A stretch of 64,000 nt of DNA, taken from the NCBI GenBank assembly GCA_026545225.1, contig CM048845.1, forward strand, positions 105,520,033-105,584,032, given 5' to 3'. Origin of the DNA: Cornus controversa (Eukaryota; Streptophyta; Magnoliopsida; Cornales; Cornaceae). This document shows positions 46,701 through 58,426 of the stretch, in pieces (positions within the stretch are counted from its first letter, which is position 1; each line of letters opens with the position of its first letter). The notes below the pieces were generated by a model. It ran no database searches. It was not told the origin of the DNA and saw only the letters and a list, made by a program, of their open reading frames with translations. A program made the translations under genes and the position numbers.

Positions 46701-49700
46701 GACAACGACTGCAACAAAAATTCCAATTTATAATGGCGTAATCAATTAACATGCCATAAACTAGTGGAAAAAAAACACTGAAGTGAAAAAACAACAACAA
46801 TGGGAAAGCCACAAATAACTACCAGTTCTACAGCCCAGGGGCCCATATCAAGGAATCTTCCAAGTAGCACCAGAGCACGAAATCGATGGCATTGACTAAG
46901 TAAAACCTGAGAAATTCAAAGTTGATAACTTCTCATTATATTTCAAGGAAAAAAGAAAACAAAAAAAATCGCTCAAAGTAGAAGGCTTTTAGTGAGCACA
47001 AGGCTCAAGATGGTGCAAAAAGGATCAGGTTCATTAGAAGCAAAAGCAGAAAAAAATAAAGAGATTTCATTAAATTGTATAGTATTGATGTTTTTTCTCT
47101 AAGAAACGAACATAAAGAGAGTTTCAAGAGGAGGGGTCACTAGAGGGGAATTTGGGCATCAAGCTTCTTCTATTTTGTTTTCTACTTTATTATTATTATT
47201 ATTATTATTATAAACAATATGCTAAGGTAAAAATAGATTTAAAAATTACTTTAGGATTCCGAGGGCAACATTTGGTTTTCCAAATGAGCTGCAAGTAAGA
47301 GAAATTAGTTCACTGGCAACAATGGCATCTCATAGCCAGTTCCACCACTTCAGCAACGGCTGTCTGTTGTTGCCTCTATCAACCACGTTGCATGTCATCA
47401 GAAAAATTTGTGCAAGTAATGTCACATTCGTAATCATAGCAAACACAAATAACTTCAGTTTGTTTACACAAGCCAATAGTAGACTCCCAGATCCCTTCCA
47501 AATAAATACACCTAGCAAATGACTTGAATAAATTAGTGAGTCATTGACCAAATGACTAGCAAATTAGCCAATGTATAGCAAAAGTGAAAATATCATCACC
47601 CCACCTTACCAATCAATAACCTATGTTACCCAGACTCGGGTACGGGTGTCGGGTGCGGGTGCGTGTCTAGGAGTCGGATTCATCCATTTATTTATTTATT
47701 GGACACGGGGACTCGGCTAAAAAGTGTCCAATATTAAGACACAGGTACTTGGACACTTTTAAGAAAAAAAAATTATAATCTTTCTTTATATATGAGATGT
47801 CTATTTTTTTAATAAAAATAAAAAAATAAATATATGAACTGTAGTTTTTATATGCAAATTTATTTTATTATTGTATTTGTTTGTCTCATTTGCAATATAG
47901 CTGTAAATAAATATATCACCTGCACAATTTCTTTCCCTCATTTTATTACTGTATTTATTTTACCAAATATTACTACGAGTAAAGTAAAGGTTGAATACAG
48001 CTATAAACCATTATAAAGGTTTAAAGCTGTAAACCATTAAACCATAACAAAAGGCTAAAAGCCTCGTCTCTTCACATTCAATTAAACAGGTGGCAGCAAT
48101 TTCTCATTTAAACAGGGCATTAAAAAGGATTTGGTTAATAGTCAGCAATTGCGTGAAAGCATGCTCGGTTTGGCACAAATAACTGAATAAAGCCGAGCGC
48201 GTGTACACAAAGTCATCTTCAACCCTTCAAAGGACGCTGTTTTGAACTAGAACACCATTTTTGAACTAGAGAGCTTCGTAACACCGTGAATCACAGCCGA
48301 TTTAACAAATAAAACATGAAAATTTTTTCCTAATCCTTCACAAGCATCAACCCACACATTATTTTGTGTGTTTTCGTCATTAGCCGTGTCCGGTAGACAA
48401 GTTGAAAGATCCGACTCATATCCCGTGTCCGTGTCCGTGTCATGTCGTGTCGACACAGACACTCCGGCCAACACCAACGAGTCCAGGTAACACAGTCAAT
48501 AACTAAAGAAACGGAACTTGAGAGGAGATGCACTAATGGAGAATGAGATACGACTGGAACAATATTTCACCTCTACTTTTGGAGAGGGGGCAAGGATAGA
48601 TAATTAGAATTAATCTTTTTATAAGAAATAATTAGCATTAATTTTCATTCATTATTATTAATTTGTTAATGATTTAAATTTAAGAATATTTTAGTACTTC
48701 ATTATTTTAGGGTTTGTTTATGCTTTGCCTATATAAAGGCTATTATGTATTTAAACAAGTCTAACTTTGGATTATTGATTATTATTGTGAGTTTCAGAAT
48801 TCTTTTCCCTTCTCCCCCATTATTCTTGCTCTTTCTCAACCCTTCAGTTTATCCAGCCTATCTTTTCAATCTGTCTTCTCATCTCCTTCTAGTCTCACCT
48901 CTTCTTCTATTTTCTCATCACCTGTTTTCATTTTGATCCTGCATAAAATTGATATCAGAACATCGCCATTCCTCATCCTACATCAGTTAGTCTCAATCCA
49001 GGTTTAAACCCAGTGAACCAAACTCATTTGGTCTTTTTAATAATGATCTAACCCAATACCTTGAACCCAAAGTGCAGTTTGTTTGACACCCTAGTGGCTT
49101 CATGCTAAGCCAAAGACACTGTAAGGTGCTATCCATCACTTGGAATTCCTACAAATAATGATCAATCTTGGTTTAAAGATGAAAGAGAAACAAAAACAGG
49201 TGCAAAAGGAGAATTAGAACAGCAGATTTTGTACATTGGAAATAGGCTTCTTCGATCTTCATATTCAATCAATGAGCTCCTTTGGTTGCTTAACAAAGCT
49301 GAACACTTCCTAAGTAAGGTACAACAAGAGCCATGCAATTCAATGTGAATAATGAAGGAATTAGTTATAGAAGAACTTTTAAGGCATTCAGACAGTGATG
49401 TAAAAGTTGCAGTTGCCTCGTGCCATAGCGAGATAAAAAGGATTACAGGACCAGGCCTTCCTTTTAATGATGATCAGATGAAGAAAGTATTGTAGGTGAT
49501 TGTATTATGTTTGGACAATATATCTAATACATTCACTCATTCTTATAGTAAGAGGCCAAAATTCTTAATATGTTTGGAAAGGTCAAGTTATGCTTGGGAA
49601 TGCTTTATTTGGAATGTGACAAGTTGATTATCAAGATGTTCCAACAAATTCTAAAAGAAGTGAGGGGTTATCATTCGGAGAGCATCTTATCATCTATGGA

Positions 49701-52700
49701 GACAATAATGACTTTTGTAGTAGAAGAAATTCATATGGTTTTGCAAAAACTATTCGATACCCTTCTAGCCAGTGATAATAAAGATGATGTAGAAACTCAA
49801 TGACTAGGCAAGCTGAGTGCTTGATAATTTTGCACTTATACTTCAACCTTACTTCCAACAGTTGACCAATGAGAGCAATTTGATTACACCTTCAAATGAG
49901 GAAACTTCAAAAGGTGAATTGCTACCTCTTAAGACGTCTGAAGAACCTAAAGAAAGCATGCCAGAGTTGTCTTTCACTACAAATTTTCATCACATAGATT
50001 TTGTTATTGGAAAAAAGCTACAGACGACTACACTACTATTTTTGACTTGTTTACACAGAAAATTCTACTTGAAGAGAAAACACTTGATCTTGTTGTCATA
50101 TTTGAGCCTAGCAATTCTAAGCTCATTGTTGGATGCACTCTTTGGGATCGATACTCCCCTAACTCCCCAGAGGGGAGTTCTCAGCCGCAGAGAATTTATC
50201 GAGGACAAGGTATGACTGTCACACATGAACTACACATATTTCGCCTCTACTTTGGGAGAATGGGCAAAGAAATAAAATTAGGACTAATTTTTATTTAATA
50301 TTAATTATTTTGGCAATGTTTCCTTTTAATTAGTAATTAGGGTTAGATTTGACTATAGATAGGCTTTATATAGTAGGGCACATAAATTTTGATGATTATC
50401 AACTATTGATTATAGAGATTACAGATTTTCTTCCTTCTCTTCCTCTCTTCTCTCTCATTCTCTCTCTCTCATCCTACATCAAATTTGAATCAAAGCAATG
50501 CCACCCAACCTACATCAAGCAGAAATCATGAACCTACAACCCTAAAAATATATATAGTCATGATATGTAGATAAAATAAACTACTGCCCCACAAGTGAGA
50601 AGGACGATGAAAAGAGCCACACCTGAAGAACAATAGGCAACTGCTCTGGTGGTTTCTTATGTTCAGAACCATGATCAAGCCATAACTCAAAAGCCGTCAA
50701 CTGTTCCGTGAAAAAAGGGCTTGACTGAAATGAAGCAAATTCAAAATTACTCTGAATTGATAAATATATTAACGAGTACAGAAAGCTAAAAGCACCATAT
50801 CCCTGAATAATTTAGGTAATCGTGGCAAACATGAAAAATATATGCAAATACCATAAAGAAATTCTTATTACAATTCACAAATTAAAGGAAACACACCTGG
50901 AACTTTGCATTAGGATCCTCAACCAATCTTGGAATCTGAGAGAGGCAGATTTCAGCAGCCATGTCCCATGCATCCCTATAGTGCACATAAAGACACAATG
51001 AGAAATAAATAAATGAATACATAACAGATTAAGTTCAGGAGTATCTCCAGTAGCTACCACATATGATGTTGATGGGTAGGCGGTAACAAAGGAAATGAAA
51101 TTGGGGAACAGTTTGCAGAACGCATAATTCTCTCTGCAAGCAAAAAATTGCGGAAAAGACTGACAACTAATAGATCTTGTCTGAACAATCTCTGGAAAAG
51201 GTCTGCAGGATGAAAATTTGAGTCATGGCTAAAAGTAGCATCAAAAAGAGGAATAAATAAAAATCCAAATCCCAAAAATGCCACAAGGCCACATGCAATC
51301 CGTAAGTCTCTTTCATTACCACGTGGGAGAATGTTCCAGGCAATTGTATCAGTCACCGCAGCGAAAATCCAGTTCAGTTCCCCTAGAAGTGTTTTACGGT
51401 CATTTTGGTCCCCTAGAAGTGTTTTATGGTCATTTTGGTGGCGAGGAATTCTGTCTATAAGTGAATAATCAAGATACTCACTAAGTAATGAACGAGGGCA
51501 GAACCTGGGAATCAAGGCATATGATCAGAAGATTAGAAAAGCCAATAATTACAAAAACAAAATAATAACGGCCAAGCATGAGACAATAAGCAAAACAGAA
51601 AACCACCACAACCAATTGATGCATCAAACTCACAAATTGCCAATAAAGCCAGCAAGAATTCAAAGAAGAAAAAAAGTATGAGCAAACTTAAAATCAAATT
51701 CAGAAAGGTACATAGTGGACACCAATATGACAACCCAACAAAAATGTAAAATTAATTAGCCTAGAGATACAATAATATAAAATTGTTCAACATTTAGTCG
51801 AATCCAATTAACTTTTCAAATAATAAAAAAAGCAATAAAAAACTATAAAATTCAGAGAAGACAGCAGGAAAGTATACAGGGAACAGGATGACTCATCAAC
51901 AGTCACAAGTAACATGGCTAAATCCTACAGCCTCAAACCCAAAATAAATAAAGTGAAGAATGTCAATGCAAGCAAACTTACAGTTCAAATGCTCAAATCA
52001 TCCCCACAACAACCAACTCAGCAACTCCTGGAAACAATATGCAGATCTGTTTATGGGCACCAACAAGGCAAGGAGGGCATTAATTCTCTTGAAGGTTATT
52101 GATGCGGGACAAGAAGGCTAATAATATTGCGATAATAAACTGTCAACGAACCAGAGAGAAAGAAGGGGATGAGAGGACAGAAGTTGAGATGAGATTAGAA
52201 GAAGGGGGTGAGCAGACAAACGAAGGGGATGAGAAAATAGACTGAATGAGATAGGCTAGAGAGACTGAGGGATTAAGAAGAGCAAGAATAAGAAGGAGAA
52301 GAAAAGATACAGGGAGGAGTTCACAAACTCACGAAATATTATTTAATCATCAAAAACTCCTTATTTAGTTACATCGAAGCCTTTATATAGGCAAAACATA
52401 AATTAAACCATAAAAAACCCTAAAATAGTAAAATACTAAAATATCCCTTAAAACTAAAACAATGACAAAATAATAAAATTAATCCTAAATTAAATTAAAT
52501 CCCTAATTCATTTGTCTCTGCCCCTTCTCCAAAAGTAGAGACGTAACACCTGCAGCTCATTCACAAAAATCATAACTCGTCCTAAAACACAGGAAGCTCA
52601 AAGGTACCACGATTAGGCATCAAATACTTCACATGAAAAATTGGACTAATACTATTATCTCATAACAAGTCTATTATCTGATGACAAGTCAAATAAATAT

Positions 52701-55700
52701 GCATTAGGTCCAAATTTATGAATGATGTAGAGATGTCCAATTACTTGGGCTTGCATTGCCTCAAAGGAGTTTTGAGGATAAGGTTGTAGTGGTGCACAAA
52801 TTATAACAAAATCTCCTTCCATGAAATCAAGATTCCTATGATGAGCATATGCAGTAAATTTACAATTTGTATTACTCAAAACAATTTGTCGTCGCATATC
52901 GGCATGAAACTCATGGACAAGCGGGACAAAGGAATCTGAAATTTTAAATGAACAGGAATGTGGATGCAATGGAATAAAGTCAATGGCAAGTTGGCAAGGG
53001 AACCAACCAGGTAGAATCTCAAAAGAATAAACTCCAGCAGACCAATTGACCAAGCTATTATATGCAAACTCTACGGTTGATAACACGCAGCCCCAAGTGT
53101 CGAGGCGTGCTATTACAAAATAACTAACTAACTTTCCTAGACCGTGGTTGACAATCTCAATTTCCCTATCAGTTTGAGAACAAAATGCAAATGAAAATTT
53201 CAAATTTGTGCCCAAAGATGTCCAAAGTGTTTTCCAAAAATAACGTGCATACTTAATGTCCCTATCTGAAACAATGGAAGTGTGCGAGTCATAAGTCCTA
53301 ACATCTTCTACATGATTGTCTCGAATGATATCGTTAGTTAAAGATCCAATCACTTGCAATTCAGGTTCAACACACTCCCTAGGATGTATAGGATGATGTA
53401 GGACATTAAATTTTGGTGGTGGAGAATTAAACACATTTTCAGATGCAACATGAGATACTTCTTTTGCCAAAATGATTTTATCAATACAAAGCTAAGGAGA
53501 AGACCTATATTGTGCCTTAGAGTCCCTTTTTAATGATTTTAAAGGGTTTAACGTGATAGTTTTACCATCATACTTGAAACTTTAGGTATTCTCTTTACTA
53601 TTGTGAGTCACATTCAAATCACATATCCTTGGGTGGCCAAGAAGCATGTGTGCTACATTCATAGACAAGACATCACACCAAGTCATACCAGAATAGTCAC
53701 CCATTTGAATTGGAACTAAGCACCTTTCAGAGACAAGCAAGGAAGTTTCTCCTACCCAAGCCATTCTATATGGTTGTGGGTGAGATTCAGGTTGAAGCTT
53801 CATTCTATCAACCCCCGATTTTGACACTACATTTATTGAACTTCCTTTGTCAATGATGATTTTACAAACTTTATTTCCGCATTGGAGACATGTATGGAAT
53901 AGGTTAGTGCTTCTCCAGTCAGCTTTCGTTAAGAGAACTGATGGAATGAGTGTCAAGACATTGTTGCGAATCACATCTTTCCAATTTTTCATGTGGCTAG
54001 GAAATGGTCCAATTTTATCCACAATATTGAAGTACTTGGTTGGGGAATGCCTACATTCTAAGACTCAATGTGGTTGAACAATTGGATGTTTAATGAGAAT
54101 ATTGGCTCGACATTCCCTAAAGCTTGTTTCTCTCATTTGTTAGGGACAGAATGCCGACATAGGACTCAAATTAGATTGAATAAATCCAAATTACAAATTA
54201 TTGCAATGCTTGCACAAGAAACCGAAATGCAGAAAAAGGTTGGCAATAATGGGCAGAATTAGGTGTGAAGTGTGGTAGTGGTGACAAGCAACAAAGAGGC
54301 AAGGAGGCAGTGAAAGTCAATGGCAAATAAATAATGATTTTGAGTTGAAGCCAGGACCTTCTGCAAATTTATGAACTTAAAACAAACAGATAAAAGTACT
54401 AAGAACAATTCTCAAGTGTATGTACCTTTACTGGATTATGTAGTATGCTTTTTTTATTTTCACTGAACTCGTTCAAACTTGGACTGGTTTCCTCTGAACT
54501 GGTTCAAACCTGGACTGGTTTCCTGTTGAACTGGTTGTTCAGAACTAGAATGGTGCTGCATCTGTAACCAAACAAGCTTAAAGTGATTATGGTCTGGGCA
54601 AGAGTAATACTAGAAGTAAATTAACAAGATCTGATTCAAATCTCAGCTGCTGGACTTGTTTCATTTTTTTTAAACTGCACTGGGTTGATCTTTGGACTGG
54701 GCCGAACAAATCATCCAATCTGGACTGCTGCTAGTTAATCTGATCTGGGTCAAACCCATTTGCGAGTTGGGTTGATTTTGGGTTATAAAACAAACCAAAC
54801 CAATTCTTCTCCTTTCCAAATCATTCGCGACAGAGAGAGAACACAGATTATTTCGCGATGCTGGTGATGTTCCAACAAAGAAGATAACAACGACAGCTAG
54901 GGTAGCCTCCGCTGACGATAAAAGGGATATTGTCGCTTTCCCCACGTAAAGCTTCGGCCACAGCCAGAACATCTTCGGGACTCCTGTTAATCATCAACTC
55001 CTCTAATTTAGCGTGTATATCAGATTGAAGCTCTACTATACATTCACTTGAAGGGTTAAGACCAGGAAGATGAAGATTTTGACTTCTGTTCTTCTTCTCT
55101 TTCTTCATTTTTTTTCCCTTTGTTTAGGTCGGTGAAGCGACCTGGGAAACTCTGGTTTTAAGGCTTGTTGGGGTTGTTTGATGGTGGTGTTAATGACGCG
55201 ATTTCAGTGATGCTGATCGCTGCGATGATGTGGTTTGCTGTTGCAGCGATGACAAACTTTTGTGGTGTGGGGTTTTGTGATGTTGTTCCCTTGGTTTTAC
55301 TATGGACGATGGAGAGACAATAGGGTGGACACGGCAACGGCGACAGGTTCTCAAGGAAGGTTGTAGGCTTCGGGTTCAAGTGTGGTTAGGGTTTGGGTTC
55401 TATGACTGGGTTGCTGAATTTGTGGCTTGTTTGGGTTTGGGTTTGGGGTTTGACAATGGTTTTGGACTAGGGTTTTGGTTGATTGGTTGGGAAAGAAAAT
55501 GATGGGTTGAAGGTTTATTTCAGACGGTACTTAGGTTTTGGATTTGGTTGATGAACAGTAACAGTAGGGAGGTATTGCAACTATGGCAGAACAGTAAGGT
55601 TTGTGGACGAACAGTAACTGCAACGGGGACTTCTCTGAACAGTGAAAGAATTCTTTCTGTGAATACTTTGCGCCGAATAAAGTTGGAACGTGTGGTCTGA

Positions 55701-58392
55701 TACCAATTGATGCGGAACAAGGAGGCTAATAATATTGCGATAATAAATTGTCAACGAACCAGAGAGAAAGAAGGGGATGAGAGGACAGAAGTTGAGATGA
55801 GATTAGAAGAAGGGGGTGAGAAGACGGACGAAGGGGATGAGAAACAGACTACATGAGATAAGCTAGAGAGACTGAGGGATTAAGAAGAGCAAGAATAAGA
55901 AGGAGAAGAAAAGACACAGGGAGGAATTCACAAACTCACGAAATATTATTCAATCATCAAAAACTCCTTGTTTAGTTACATTGAAGCCTTTATATAGGCA
56001 AAACATGAATTAAATTCTAAGAAACCCTAAAATAGTAAAATACTAAAATATTCCTTAAAACTTAAACAATGACAAAATAATAAAATTAATCCTAAATTAA
56101 ATTAAATCACTAATTCATTTCTCAAACTTATAGGGAAATTGAGATTGTCAACCACGGTTTAGGAAAGTTAGTTATTTTGTAATAGCACGCCTCGACACTT
56201 GGGGCTTGTTGTTATCTATCGTAGAGTTTGCATATAATAGCTTGGTCAATTGGTCTGCTGGAGATTATTCTTTTGAGGTAGATCTCTTGCCTACTTGCCA
56301 TTGACTTTATTCCATTGCCTCCACATTCCTGTTCATTTAAAATTGCAGATTCATTTGTCCAGCTTGTCCATGAGTTTCATGCCAATATGAGACGACAAAC
56401 TGTTTCGAGTAATACAAATTGTGAATTTACTGCATATGCTCATCATAGGAATCTTGATTTCATGGAAGGAGATTTTGTTATAATTTGTGCACCACTACAA
56501 CCTTATCCTCAAAACTCCTTTGAGGCAATGCAAGTCCAAGTAATTGGACATCTCTACATCATTCATAAATCTGGACCTAATGAATCTCTCTGCCCCTTCT
56601 CCAAAAGTAGAGGCGTAACACCTGCGACTCATCCACAAAAATCATAACTCATCCTGCATCAGTTATATACTTGATATTTGTTAAAAAGGTCATTGTCATC
56701 CCTCCACTACATTAATATAAATCAAGTTTTACATCCTTCAACTTTGAAAAGAAAATTGACCTCTAATGTGCGAGCCAAAAATCTTCAAAGAAGCATAAAG
56801 AATGCACAAAGGACGATAGACAAGCAGGCTAATGCAAAATATAGAACAGTAGTTTGTTGGTACATCTTCACACAAAAAAATTCTTAACAAGGCCTTTAGC
56901 CAACTGTTTTGGGGTTGGCTACAAGACTTCTGTTATGCCATTTTGCTCTATTTAAGGTCATAGCTTCAATTAAACCACATGCTACCAAATTTCTCCTTAC
57001 TATCAAAACCCACATTAATTTTGGCCTTCACCTTCTCCCGGCATTACCCTCAATAAAACCACATCACTTTTCCTAACCGATGCTGGATGTTGTTGCACAT
57101 GGCCAGACCATCATAATTGATTTTCTCTCATTTTATCTCCATTGAATACTTCAAGCACCTCAAGAATGCATTCTTTTTTAGTTTCTATCCTGTTTATCTT
57201 GCCACACATCCATCTCAACATTTGCATTTGTAATACACTCTATTGGTTAACACGTAGCTCCTTAACCACCCCCACATGCAGTCTCCTAAAGTATGGCAAG
57301 TCTAATAGCTATGTTATTAAATTTGCCTTTCAATTTTAGAAGTACAAACCGATCATACAATATGCCGGTCACACTTAAAAATCTTACAAAAGGAAAACTC
57401 CTATTAGGGGGGATGCATCAACCTGTATCAAACTCGTTAAAAAGAAAGAAAAATGGAAGAGCTCATGTATAAGTTTGCAAATAAGATATCCTAGATTTCC
57501 ATCAGTTTTAGGCTGCATATTGATTATATTGCAAATTTTAAATTTAAGCTCACACAGCATAAATCAAAGTTGAGTGAGTTACTGCCAATAATAAACGTGT
57601 ACTACATAAATATACTTCCCTATGAATTCACTATATTGACATATTTATCTTTGTTGGAGTTTTTGTGTACGTCGAAGAACTTAAGGAATAAAATAACCAA
57701 AAAAGCAACAACATGAAACAATTAGCAGAACGCAAAGGTATCTTTCACTTCTTTTTTACGCCATTTTGGACTAAAACACAGGTGAACTTTCTATGAAAAC
57801 CAGCACAAATTGTGAGACATTGCTGTGCATTGACGTGTTGACAAGTTCTGACACAGCAATCGTTGGTATAGAGTATAGAGAAGTGCCAAGTAAGGTTGAC
57901 AACTTTTTACTCATTCATTGCTTAGGCACAGTAAGGTTATTAAATATGTTACAAATTTTGATTTTCTATTATAATCCTACTTATCAAAAAAAAAATTTGA
58001 TTTTGTAAGCAATTTTTATAACGAAAAATATTTAAGGGAACAGTTCAAAAATATCATTCCAACAAAAACTAGCAAGATTATCCCCCTGGTTTCGTTGTGC
58101 AGTGAAACAAATGAAATTGGGAGAAAGTGAGGAGGGGAGGAGGAAGTGTCACCACCACATTTAATCAAAAACTAGTGAAAACTGAACAAGATGACTCCTT
58201 TATGAGTTTGTGACTACCATACGGCAAAAATAGGAAAAAGGTCAAAAATGAAGTCTGTTAGCCCTAAAAGCAAAAACAACCATAATTGATCATAGTCCCC
58301 TGTCAGATGTCAACATTAGCTACTTGATCATAACATTCCACATACCATAAAATAACACCCTGTGTATATATATATATGTATATATATATATG

Positions 58393-58426
<34 letters not shown>

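Larger units (their letters stand above)
52100..56661 (-). mobile_element. Non-autonomous Ty3/gypsy element 2, complete with LTRs and TSD
   Basis: Flanked by a perfect 5-bp duplication GTTAT (52095-52099 and 56662-56666). LTR copies at 52100-52589 and 55708-56661 begin TGATGCGG(G/A)ACAAG and end ..TCCTGCATCA on the outer right side. The right LTR is longer because of a 463-bp insert (56121-56583); without it both are about 490 bp. The primer-binding site at 55696-55705 shows that transcription runs on the minus strand from the right LTR, the same direction as RAPTOR. The interior carries protease (54022-53582) directly followed by integrase (53470-52655), so reverse transcriptase and RNase H are missing and the element must have depended on others. 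Confidence 0.9.

Noticed and set aside
56315-56647. Independent plus-strand gene at 56.3 kb
   Set aside because: It is the inverted integrase piece inside the element 2 LTR.
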